Notes under the pieces: model-generated
Databases searched by the model: none
Told to the model about the DNA's origin: nothing
The model's input: the letters and a program-made list of their open reading frames with translations, nothing else
Made by a program: the position numbers and the translations under genes
Origin: PSRI01 sp041484195
Lineage (GTDB): Bacteria; Bacteroidota; Bacteroidia; Chitinophagales; Chitinophagaceae
Direction: 5' to 3'
DNA: 64,000 bases
NCBI GenBank assembly: GCA_041484195.1
Contig: JBGPHC010000012.1
Span: 1 to 64,000, forward strand
Shown: positions 29,182 to 37,302 of the stretch, piece by piece
Numbering within the stretch: the first letter of the stretch is position 1
How the letters are laid out: the number at the start of each line of letters is the position of its first letter

Positions 29182-30063
29182 ATGCAACCGCAATTCGTCA
29201 AGATTCCTGATTCGCCGCAAACTTCCTTTCTATTGAGAGACATGGTGGTTCCTTATTTTTATAACCCATATCATTTTCATCCCGAACTGGAGCTGACTTA
29301 TGTGAGTCGCGGAACAGGAACAAGATATATTGGAGATCATATAGAATCTTTTTCTGAAGGAGATCTTGTGCTGGTAGGCTCCAATCTACCGCATTTATGG
29401 AAGAATGATAAGATTTACTACGAAGGAGACCCTTACCTGAAATCCCGTGCCATTGTTATTCAGTTCAGGGAAGATTTTCTTGGTGATCGGGTATTGGAGC
29501 TGCCGGAAATGAAGAAGATCAAGAAAATGATTATGCATTCCAGTCACGGGCTTAAAATACAGGGAAAGAGCAAAGAAAAGGTAGCCGCATTGATGGAAAC
29601 AATGATAAACCAATCCGGAACAGAACGGATTATAAACCTACTCTTATTATTGAATATCATTGCAGAAAGCAAAGACATAAGAGTTTTATCCAGCAGGGCA
29701 TTTTCAGAAGACAATACAAAAGTGGGGCTTGAAAGGATTAATACCGTATTCGCTTTCATCTTCGAAAATTTTTCTGAAGACATTTCACTCAAGAAAATTT
29801 CAGAGATTGCCAATATGAGTCCGACGGCTTTTTGCAGGTATTTTAAGACCCATACCAATAAAACCTTTTCTTCTTTTATTATAGAAACACGCATACATCA
29901 TTCGTGCAAACTCATCATAAATGAAAATAAGAGTCTTTCTGATATCGCTTTTGAGTCGGGCTTTAATAATCTTTCCTACTTTACCAAACTATTTAAGAAA
30001 ATGATAGGAATGACCCCTCGCGAATACAGGAAAAAAATTGTGTATCAGCATTTAACACGATAA
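29182..30063 (+). CDS. AraC-family transcriptional regulator with N-terminal cupin
   Basis: The 293-aa protein has an N-terminal cupin-type sensor region (HPELELTYVSRGTGTRYIGDH, about residues 34-54). Its C-terminal double helix-turn-helix includes ISEIANMSPTAFCRYFK and SDIAFESGFNNLSYFTKLFKK, ending in GMTPREYRKK. Such regulators bind a small sugar or keto-acid in the cupin. It is transcribed away from susC across a 296-bp gap and is the obvious local regulator of the glycan locus. Confidence 0.92.
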   Translation: MQPQFVKIPDSPQTSFLLRDMVVPYFYNPYHFHPELELTYVSRGTGTRYIGDHIESFSEGDLVLVGSNLPHLWKNDKIYYEGDPYLKSRAIVIQFREDFLGDRVLELPEMKKIKKMIMHSSHGLKIQGKSKEKVAALMETMINQSGTERIINLLLLLNIIAESKDIRVLSSRAFSEDNTKVGLERINTVFAFIFENFSEDISLKKISEIANMSPTAFCRYFKTHTNKTFSSFIIETRIHHSCKLIINENKSLSDIAFESGFNNLSYFTKLFKKMIGMTPREYRKKIVYQHLTR

Positions 30064-30237
30064 GCGGTCGATAATATGTGGAAATTATTGCCAAGGTCAA
30101 TCTAACGGGGAAGATCAATTGTATTTTCTTTCAGGTCAAAACTATTTGGATTCATTGACAGGATGGTCATTGTGCTTATATCATAATCTAGGGCTTTCAG
30201 TTTATCACAAATTGTATCCCTTTGTTCAAGATGCCTT

Positions 30238-30357
30238 AGTTGCTGTTTCCCAGTACACTAAAGATTTCCCAAAATGTAATGCGATAGGGAGCATCAGCTA
30301 AACCGCTGTTAATCCCTGAGGAAGTTTATCAAACCTGAGCGGGAAGCACCAACAACG
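30238..30357. repeat. Degenerate REP pair (type A plus type B)
   Basis: A decayed type A hairpin (AGTTGCTGTTTCCC to AGGGAGCATCAGCT) is followed by a decayed type B ending in GGGAAGCACCAACAAC. Order and spacing match the intact A-B pairs near the RAYT gene at 51-53 kb. It occupies most of the 340-bp gap after the AraC gene, in which I see no gene. Confidence 0.6.
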
Positions 30358-30404
30358 AAGTGACATTTTACACTCTCTTCAGAGAAGCTATTTTACCATT
30401 ATTC

Positions 30405-33400
30405 TTACTTATTCTGCTTTGGGGCACCAGTCCCAGATGAGAAAATATTCATTAGTAGGGGTAAAGAAGTGGTAAATCCTGCCAGCAAAGCCATTATCCG
30501 TTGCCAGATTTGTTCCTGGGTAAAAAATATGAATGCGGCGACTGAGAGTAATATGACAAGCAAAGGGGTTCGAAATGATTGCCAGGCTCCATTTTTTTGA
30601 TGCGCAATCATCAACTGATCAACCTGCAGCGCGGGCATATTTTCGAGAATATAAGCCCGAAAACTGGCACTGAGTAGTTTTACCTCATCCTTGTGGATGA
30701 TCAATACACCTTTTCTGATCAATAAATAAATTTCAGCGGTATTTTTGAAATTCATCAATCCATCTTTAGCTAAATCTACCAATAAACACCTTTCTTTTTC
30801 AGAGCATTTCTGCCAAATATAATGGTAAAACTCCCTAAATTCCTCCACTGAATTAATGATTTCCATTTCATACCTATTGCTTTCTTCTTTGCTAAAAGCC
30901 ATTGAATACCGGTCATATTCATTTTCCAGATCGGCCAGTTTTTTTATCCTCAATTCCTCTGCTATATAATTGGCTTTAAATTCTTCAATATAATTTTGTT
31001 TAACTTCTACAGAGAGTGGAATGTTTGCAGTCTTAATGAATTTTTGAAGAAAAATCCTTTCCGCGACAGCCCGAATCAATTTATATAATCCCCAGAGTAG
31101 GAATCCGCAAAGTAAAATTATCAAATAGCTTTTTCTTGCTGAACTTAAGTATATATATCTGTCTGGCAATAGCGAATTGATTTGAATGAATGCTCTTTGT
31201 GGTCGCTTCGAATAACCGGTGTCCAGTAAGTCAGCTTGCATAGCGTACCAAAAAGAAAGGGAATCTTGTTCTGGAGGAAACCAGAACCAGGAGTGATCAT
31301 CTGCACTGTCCTTTAATGCCGGGTAAGATTGTGGGTCGTAATAATTATTACTGATTTGGTTGGCAATGTCAAAGTAAAAATCATCGAAACTTTTTTGGGG
31401 CAGTGAATCGACATTATTCTTCTTGTTTAGGCCAATCCTGTCATGATAAATCGTATAAATCCCCCTCCCATACTGCAAAATGTCAAAGACACCTGCTGGA
31501 AGGGTGGATTGAGCATGAATACTTGCAACCTGATGAATTCTGTTTCTTCTTGCGTGCAATGCTTCGGCAATAAATAGCTGTTGTTTCTTTACGGATTGCA
31601 TGATCTCCTGGTTGTTTGAATACCAGGTGTATATGGAGGCAGGTAAAATAGCAAAACAAATAATTAACAACCAAACAAGCACTGCGTATTGCGTGAGATA
31701 GCCAGGAGCAAACCTGGACAAAAAAACAGAATTTTTTGACTTAACCAAACAATAGATGCCAAGGCCAAAAATAAGAGTGGCCTGGAAAATGAGGAAACTG
31801 GCGCTGAATTTTTGCTGTAAAGTTTTTGTGTAAATGACAACAATGGAACTGATAATTAGCATTGACAAGATAGCCAATTTAGCCCTTCTGAATTTACCCA
31901 GCCATCGCCAGGATGGCTCCTTTGCATCATTTTCATATCCCCAATATAAAAGAACCATTAAGCCATTCATTAAATTAATTGGGGTTAGCAGGATAATAAA
32001 TAGAACCAGGTAATTGCTGCCGATGCTTTTGAAATTTGAACCAAACGTGATCAAAAGCAGCGAGATGATATAGATCAGCAGAAAAACTATACTTCTGATA
32101 TAAAACAGAGAAGAGCTTTTCTTAGGAATAAACCACCTGAAAAAGTCCATAGGCGAATGAAGCAATGGATTATTATAATATCTCTTCCGGTAAACAAGCA
32201 ACCAAATCAATACAGATATACCATACGAAACCAAACAAAAAAGCAGGGAAAATATCAATATCCTCATATTAAATGGCAGGATATAGCCCTTGTCATAAAA
32301 AGTGACCAGGAAAAAAGGAAGATTTGAAATAGGCTTGATATGCAAAGCATGATTCTTTCCATAAAATCTTATATCCCCAAAAAACATTTGCTGCCTGCTG
32401 GCAATAGCTTCCTTAATCTGGGTTGATGATTCCGCCTGATCTAAGAAATTTTCCTTCAGATTCCGGTTCATATCGGAATGAACCTGCACATTTCCATCCC
32501 GGTCAATTATGCAGAAACCAAAACCAGCTGACATGATTGTATTTGTAACGGAATACATTTGGGTGCTGAGCCCGGCTACAAATGCAGTCTTCAAACGTGA
32601 TCTTCTGCTGAAAATAATTCTGAACTCCCCGTTTGTCCAGGAAAAGACCGGTTCCAATGCAAATATGGAATCCGGGTTGTTCGGCAGGAAATAGGCTTCA
32701 TTACATTTGAATGATTCAAAGTATTTTCTCCCACGCACCTTTGGGTAAAGCGGTCTCGAACTATCTAACTGCCCTTTTATGATTTGTTGGCCACCTGAAT
32801 CAATCCAGACTACTCTGTCGAAATTATAATAGACTGATGGGCTTTGTTTATTGCTGTCCAAATATTTTCTTACAATAACTGAAACGTCCAAAGACTTTTT
32901 CGGGCTCTTTTGTGATAGATTTTTCAAATTTTCATTCATTAGACTATCCAACACATCCAATTGATGGTATGCCTGTAATACTTCTCCTGAGAAGCTGCTA
33001 TCAATCTGCCCGGATAAGGAATCAAGATCATTTTCGGCTCTTATGTCCCCATCCTTCAATAAAATAAGCTGGATGATAACCAAAGTGATCAAAGTGCTTC
33101 CCACAAATAAGGATAAAGTAAATCCGATCAGGTCACCCAGCTTCATTTCTTCGGCAGGGTCCATTATATAAATTTTAAGTATGGGCAAAGCAATAATCAA
33201 TAAAAGAAGCAAGATCACAATGGGGTAAATAAATGAAACGGGTATCTGGTGTGACTTGGAATTATAATCGCTGGCTTTTACAAACCCGCACAATAATAAT
33301 TGGTGATTATCCAAAGTGAAAGGAATATAAAACATCTTGTAGTCAAGGTCCTCAATATGAATATCCCTGATTCCGGCAAAGAGATCACCTTTGCCATTTG

Positions 33401-34010
33401 GCAGCAAACTGTCAATCTTAATATCCCTTCCTATATTTAATGTGGGATTCTTGTAAATAGATATTGCCTTTGAATCCTTGATCTCTAACAATAAAAAAGA
33501 TTGAAAAAGTTCTTTATTATGTATTTGAAGTAATGGGGCCAACCTTTCACGTGAAGAAGTTGATATTTGAATGCATTCACTTTTGCAACGGAATAAAAAA
33601 ACCAAATCCGCGCTATTGATTTCCTCCAATCTTCCATTGACCTGAGTAGAATCTCCTTCTGGCAGATCGCAACTATCTGCCCCCTTTTGAGCTTTGCCGG
33701 ATTGCGCTTTTAGCTCTTTCCCTTTGACATTTTCTAATTTGCTTTCCTTAATTTCATATTCAATTTTTTCATTCTCCTTGCAACTTTCCTCAACGGTGCT
33801 TTGATATAATTTTTGAAGATCCCTGGAGGTTCCCCTGATATTGGTCTTAATATTTTCGAGTATTAAAAAAGCATATCTATTCAGGTTCTCTTTGTTTGAA
33901 GGAATATAATAGTAATAAAAGCCAACCAAAAATGTTGCCAGCAATAATAGGATGGAGACGGAAAATGTTATTCTTCTTTTGCCCCGAACGATCTTATTAA
34001 ATAAACTCAT
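30405..34010 (-). CDS. Large multi-pass membrane protein with extracytoplasmic sensor-like domains
   Basis: The 1201-aa protein has one N-terminal membrane helix, a periplasmic segment and two helices near residues 235-295. Next comes a roughly 290-residue extracytoplasmic region resembling a double Cache/PAS sensor (GFGFCIIDRDGNVQVHSDMN followed by FFGDIRFYG), then about six further helices, a second outer segment, another helix, and a cytoplasmic helical/winged-helix-like region (ERCLLVDLAKDGLMNFKN). A hydrophobic tail (about residues 1145-1190) ends it. No kinase, cyclase or phosphatase domain is visible. It stands alone, with over 600 bp empty upstream. I do not recognise a named family; a ligand-sensing role is inferred from the Cache-like part. 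Confidence 0.7.
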   Translation of the reverse strand: MSLFNKIVRGKRRITFSVSILLLLATFLVGFYYYYIPSNKENLNRYAFLILENIKTNIRGTSRDLQKLYQSTVEESCKENEKIEYEIKESKLENVKGKELKAQSGKAQKGADSCDLPEGDSTQVNGRLEEINSADLVFLFRCKSECIQISTSSRERLAPLLQIHNKELFQSFLLLEIKDSKAISIYKNPTLNIGRDIKIDSLLPNGKGDLFAGIRDIHIEDLDYKMFYIPFTLDNHQLLLCGFVKASDYNSKSHQIPVSFIYPIVILLLLLIIALPILKIYIMDPAEEMKLGDLIGFTLSLFVGSTLITLVIIQLILLKDGDIRAENDLDSLSGQIDSSFSGEVLQAYHQLDVLDSLMNENLKNLSQKSPKKSLDVSVIVRKYLDSNKQSPSVYYNFDRVVWIDSGGQQIIKGQLDSSRPLYPKVRGRKYFESFKCNEAYFLPNNPDSIFALEPVFSWTNGEFRIIFSRRSRLKTAFVAGLSTQMYSVTNTIMSAGFGFCIIDRDGNVQVHSDMNRNLKENFLDQAESSTQIKEAIASRQQMFFGDIRFYGKNHALHIKPISNLPFFLVTFYDKGYILPFNMRILIFSLLFCLVSYGISVLIWLLVYRKRYYNNPLLHSPMDFFRWFIPKKSSSLFYIRSIVFLLIYIISLLLITFGSNFKSIGSNYLVLFIILLTPINLMNGLMVLLYWGYENDAKEPSWRWLGKFRRAKLAILSMLIISSIVVIYTKTLQQKFSASFLIFQATLIFGLGIYCLVKSKNSVFLSRFAPGYLTQYAVLVWLLIICFAILPASIYTWYSNNQEIMQSVKKQQLFIAEALHARRNRIHQVASIHAQSTLPAGVFDILQYGRGIYTIYHDRIGLNKKNNVDSLPQKSFDDFYFDIANQISNNYYDPQSYPALKDSADDHSWFWFPPEQDSLSFWYAMQADLLDTGYSKRPQRAFIQINSLLPDRYIYLSSARKSYLIILLCGFLLWGLYKLIRAVAERIFLQKFIKTANIPLSVEVKQNYIEEFKANYIAEELRIKKLADLENEYDRYSMAFSKEESNRYEMEIINSVEEFREFYHYIWQKCSEKERCLLVDLAKDGLMNFKNTAEIYLLIRKGVLIIHKDEVKLLSASFRAYILENMPALQVDQLMIAHQKNGAWQSFRTPLLVILLSVAAFIFFTQEQIWQRIMALLAGFTTSLPLLMNIFSSGTGAPKQNK

Positions 34011-34644
34011 AGACTATCCACTTATGATTAATTCATTTTTCAGCCTACCAGAATGTTTCATGGGACGGTCAGTGTAGTCGGGGATGAATATGGCGTGTTC
34101 AGAAAGCACAGAATGATTCCTGCTTTGGAATCTCATTAGCTTTACAGGCTTTTACAAGATCTCTCTTGTACTTTTGAATCATGGATTCAAGCAGTAGAAT
34201 GTTACTGTTGGTCCTGTTTAATAAGAGCGGACTAGTGGAATAAACAAGATATTTAAGAAGGGCAAGTGATGCAAGCGTATAAACACGTATTTTACCTACT
34301 GCAAGTAATTTTTAATCAGGACCAATGGGACTTCCCGACTGGAATCCTGATATACTTCTAGACCTTCTTTGATAATTCACCCAAACATCCTGCAATTATA
34401 AATCCAATAAGTGTAAACCCTAATACCACAATGGGGTATTTAATTTGCTCCAAAAACTTTCTACCTTAGGTTCATTCAATTTCAATCCTGATAATACAAA
34501 GCTGGAATTGTCCTTGCCTTTCTAAACTAATAGCAATCCTCCTCATCAGCTATTACAATCCCGTACTTAGTATCCCTGATCAGAGATTATAAGAGGCTAA
34601 ATAGCTCGTGACCAACATATGCGAAATCCGAAAAATATCTGATT
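34011..34644. other. Gap without a recognisable gene
   Basis: No convincing reading frame is seen over this 634-bp stretch. It holds one notable site, AAGCGTATAAACACG at 34273-34287, which nearly repeats the arm of the 22-bp inverted repeat found at 44.4 kb. The rest is AT-rich and could contain the promoter of the large membrane protein gene. Confidence 0.5.
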
Positions 34645-34773
34645 ATGAAACTATTCCAAAAAACATTTAATATGAAAATGTTGATGCTATTGTCCTTTGT
34701 TGTAATGACTTATTCAGGGGTTGCACAAGTATTGCATTGGCCAGGAAATCTAAAACCCCAAGAAGGAAGCTGA
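34645..34773 (+). pseudogene. Truncated duplicate of the lectin-like gene start (42-codon ORF)
   Basis: The 42-aa frame begins with MKLFQKTFNMKMLMLLSFVV and a signal peptide nearly identical to that of the gene at 35297, and the similarity begins about 10 bp before the ATG. It diverges after VLHWPG and stops at TGA 34771-34773. About 100 bp are duplicated at a distance of 652 bp. It is either a decayed tandem copy or a short secreted peptide using the copied leader. Confidence 0.6.
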
Positions 34774-34838
34774 AAATTCTTAACAGAGTAAGCACCCGTT
34801 AGCCGAAAAGGGATTAGAGTAGGCAAAAATTTTAATTT

Positions 34839-35123
34839 ATGCTTTTAGTATTACTATTCTCAGCAGCAATGGGATGGTGCGGAACACCATATCCCGGATG
34901 GTGGAGACGCAAAAAATATCCTCCACCCCCGCCTCCAGATTGGTTTATAAATTTTACTAGCTCTGATCCAATGCCAGGCATTATTGCCGGTATTGCCGGA
35001 GGCATTGCTGGTGGATTGATCATGAACTATGCAGTCAGCGATAATATAGCTGCTGTAGGCCTTGCCGCTCTGAGCGGTGGACGAATAGTGGCTGACATTG
35101 TGAATGGTATCAGGGGGCGATGA
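34839..35123 (+). CDS. Small glycine-zipper protein, membrane or exported
   Basis: The 94-aa protein has a hydrophobic N-terminus (MLLVLLFSAAMGWCG), a Lys/Pro-rich turn (RRKKYPPPPPPDW) and a glycine-zipper helix (GIIAGIAGGIAGGLI) followed by a second hydrophobic stretch. Glycine zippers pack membrane helices tightly and occur in small membrane or outer-membrane proteins. I do not recognise a family. It lies between the truncated duplicate and the lectin-like gene on the same strand. It may depend on their promoter. Confidence 0.55.
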   Translation: MLLVLLFSAAMGWCGTPYPGWWRRKKYPPPPPPDWFINFTSSDPMPGIIAGIAGGIAGGLIMNYAVSDNIAAVGLAALSGGRIVADIVNGIRGR

Positions 35124-35158
35124 AATGAATCCTGAATTCATCATGTGCTCCATGTCTT

Positions 35159-35222
35159 AGTTGGTGTTTCCCGTTATGGCAAAGACATCCCAGCATCTAA
35201 AGTGGAAAGGAAACACCAACTA
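35159..35222. repeat. Isolated type A REP hairpin
   Basis: AGTTGGTGTTTCCCG at the left and GGAAACACCAACT at the right form an inverted repeat with about 36 bp between the arms, including AAAGACATC as in the type A copies near the RAYT gene. It lies in the gap before the lectin-like gene. Confidence 0.7.
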
Positions 35223-35296
35223 AATCACCGTCAATCTCTGTGAAAGTTTAACATACCCGAGGGAGTAACACAAACAAGGGAGGGAAATATCTGATT

Positions 35297-36286
35297 ATGA
35301 AACTATTCCAGAAAAAATTTAATATGGAAATGTTGATGCTATTGTCCTTTGTTGTAATGACTTATTCAGGGGTTGGACAAGTATTGCATTGGCAGGGCTG
35401 GCAGTCAGTAAAAGGGAATGGTACCACAGACGCTGGGCTAGGTGTTTGCCACTCTGATGGTGGGATATGTTTGTTTGCAAAAGGCATCAATGATCATGGT
35501 ATCTATGTGAACATCGACCGAAGCTGGGCGGGCAATCCGGGATGGAGCGGATGGGCCCTGATTCCCGAATTGAAAACCAATGCAGCTCTTTCTGCTGTTC
35601 CCTTCCTGAGTAATGTCTATGTATTCGCTAAAGGGGAAGATAATCACATCTACTTTAATTTTTCACCGGCAAATGCAGAAGGCACACTATCCTGGCACGG
35701 TTGGCAGGAAGTACCAGACGGAGGAACTACGGACGTGGCCGTTAATGTGAGCTCAACAGGAAGCTATATCTACCTTTTCTCTAAGGGCATCAATGATAAA
35801 AAAGTCTATTACAACAGGTACAGCTCCTTTAGTAGAACCTGGGAAGGAGCAAAATTGATTGAAGGAACATTTACTACCAACGCGGCCGTTGCATCGCACG
35901 ACGGTCCTGCTAATTTAAAACTGTGGGTATTTGCAAAGGGCGAAAACAACGAGATTTATTTTAATATTCTCAATGACAGCAATGGACTATCCTGGTTGGG
36001 ATGGAGCCATCTGCCATCTGGCGGAACAACCGATAAAGCATTGGCCGTTACCGGGGATCCGGAAACTCTATACCTCTTTTCAATAGGGATTAATGATCGA
36101 AGAATTTATTATAACATTTTTGCACAACGGAATGGTACTTTATATGACTGGAGCGGCTGGAATCCAATGGAGGACGGTGGCACAACAGATGAGAACGTGG
36201 CAGTGGGAGGAGATAGTGTAACTAAAATCGTTGTCTACTCCAAAGGGATCAATGATAAACATGTTTATTACAATATTCAGAAATAG
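35297..36286 (+). CDS. Secreted six-repeat beta-propeller-like protein (PLL-lectin style)
   Basis: The 329-aa product has a signal peptide (to SGVGQ) and then six repeats of about 50 residues. Each repeat contains W-x-G-W, a GGTTD or TTNAA turn and a strand ending KGINDxxVYYN or KGENNxIYFN. Repeats 1, 3, 5 and 6 carry the GIND form and repeats 2 and 4 the GEDN/GENN form. This resembles bacterial PLL-type propeller lectins, which bind fucose or methylated sugars between blades. The number of blades and the sugar are inferred. Its 5' end is duplicated at 34645. Confidence 0.7.
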   Translation: MKLFQKKFNMEMLMLLSFVVMTYSGVGQVLHWQGWQSVKGNGTTDAGLGVCHSDGGICLFAKGINDHGIYVNIDRSWAGNPGWSGWALIPELKTNAALSAVPFLSNVYVFAKGEDNHIYFNFSPANAEGTLSWHGWQEVPDGGTTDVAVNVSSTGSYIYLFSKGINDKKVYYNRYSSFSRTWEGAKLIEGTFTTNAAVASHDGPANLKLWVFAKGENNEIYFNILNDSNGLSWLGWSHLPSGGTTDKALAVTGDPETLYLFSIGINDRRIYYNIFAQRNGTLYDWSGWNPMEDGGTTDENVAVGGDSVTKIVVYSKGINDKHVYYNIQK

Positions 36287-36344
36287 GGCCGCTATTCACA
36301 CCCTGTTGGACACTTGGTTTCTGAAATTAACTTAATCATGTTGA

Positions 36345-37256
36345 ATGATGCATTTTAAGACAAAAAAGAAGTTAAATCATTTAAGATCTCATATAAAAAT
36401 GAATTTCAAGAAATGGGATAAGAGATATCCCAATCTTGTTGGCGCTTTCCCGGGCGAAAAACACGTTAATGGCCGCCCTTCGGGAAAATATTCAATAGTT
36501 TTTCTTGTTTCGACCAAACAGAAAAAACCTGCGGTAATGATCCCTCCTTATTTCAATATTCTTATTCCGGGTGAAGGCAAAAAGAAGATTTTGACTGACG
36601 TGGTAAAAGCAGAAAAATTCAAACTTCGTAATGCCAATTTGGGTGATAAAACTAAACGCAGAAACTCACGTCAGTTTGGGGCCATTGGCGCATTTCTGGC
36701 ACAGGATGGAGATGTTTTTGCCTGTTCCAATAGTCATGTGCTATTAGCTGATATGGTTCGCAGGGGAGAATCATATTTTTTTCGTCCAATTAATCAGCAG
36801 CAGGAAGCCGATGTGATATTGATAGATCATAGAGGAAATCAATTCAATGCATTTCTCCAGGAAGGTTTTTTTGATGACATTGATGCAGCGATAGCCCGGG
36901 TTGCTGATTCTTCAATTGTAGGAAATGAAATTCCGGGTTTGGGAGGACCAACGGGTGCCCTGACAGTCCAAAGCAGCGATATCGGGCTACCTATCCAAAT
37001 GGCCGGATTGGTAAGCGGGCTTCGGCAGGGAGAAGTAACAAGAGTGGGGATTACTTTAAAAAGCCCGATCGGCAATGCCTTATTTCAAGATCTTATAGAA
37101 ACTTCTATTATCAGCCGGGATGGGGATTCAGGATCACCCATATTAAATGATGCATTGCGCATTATAGGCATCCTGGTGGGGGGAACCCTATCATTTTCGT
37201 ATATCATTCCTATTGACAAGATTCTGAATGCTTTTAAAAGTGATTTACTGTTTTAA
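36345..37256 (+). CDS. Trypsin-like serine protease without a signal peptide
   Basis: The 303-aa protein shows a chymotrypsin-fold triad: His131 in ACSNSHVLLAD, Asp180 in DDIDAAIARV and Ser262 in RDGDSGSPIL. The basic N-terminus (KTKKKLNHLRSHIKMNFKKW) is not a signal peptide, so the enzyme is probably cytoplasmic. Intracellular trypsin-like proteases of this sort often work as regulatory or conflict-system proteases, but no partner module is obvious here. It is 58 bp downstream of the lectin-like gene and 46 bp upstream of the next secreted protein. The start at 36345 is the first of two adjacent ATGs. Confidence 0.75.
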   Translation: MMHFKTKKKLNHLRSHIKMNFKKWDKRYPNLVGAFPGEKHVNGRPSGKYSIVFLVSTKQKKPAVMIPPYFNILIPGEGKKKILTDVVKAEKFKLRNANLGDKTKRRNSRQFGAIGAFLAQDGDVFACSNSHVLLADMVRRGESYFFRPINQQQEADVILIDHRGNQFNAFLQEGFFDDIDAAIARVADSSIVGNEIPGLGGPTGALTVQSSDIGLPIQMAGLVSGLRQGEVTRVGITLKSPIGNALFQDLIETSIISRDGDSGSPILNDALRIIGILVGGTLSFSYIIPIDKILNAFKSDLLF

Positions 37257-37302
37257 ACAACCTGATTGATGTATATGATTTCATATTTTAAAACTCCTGA
37301 TT

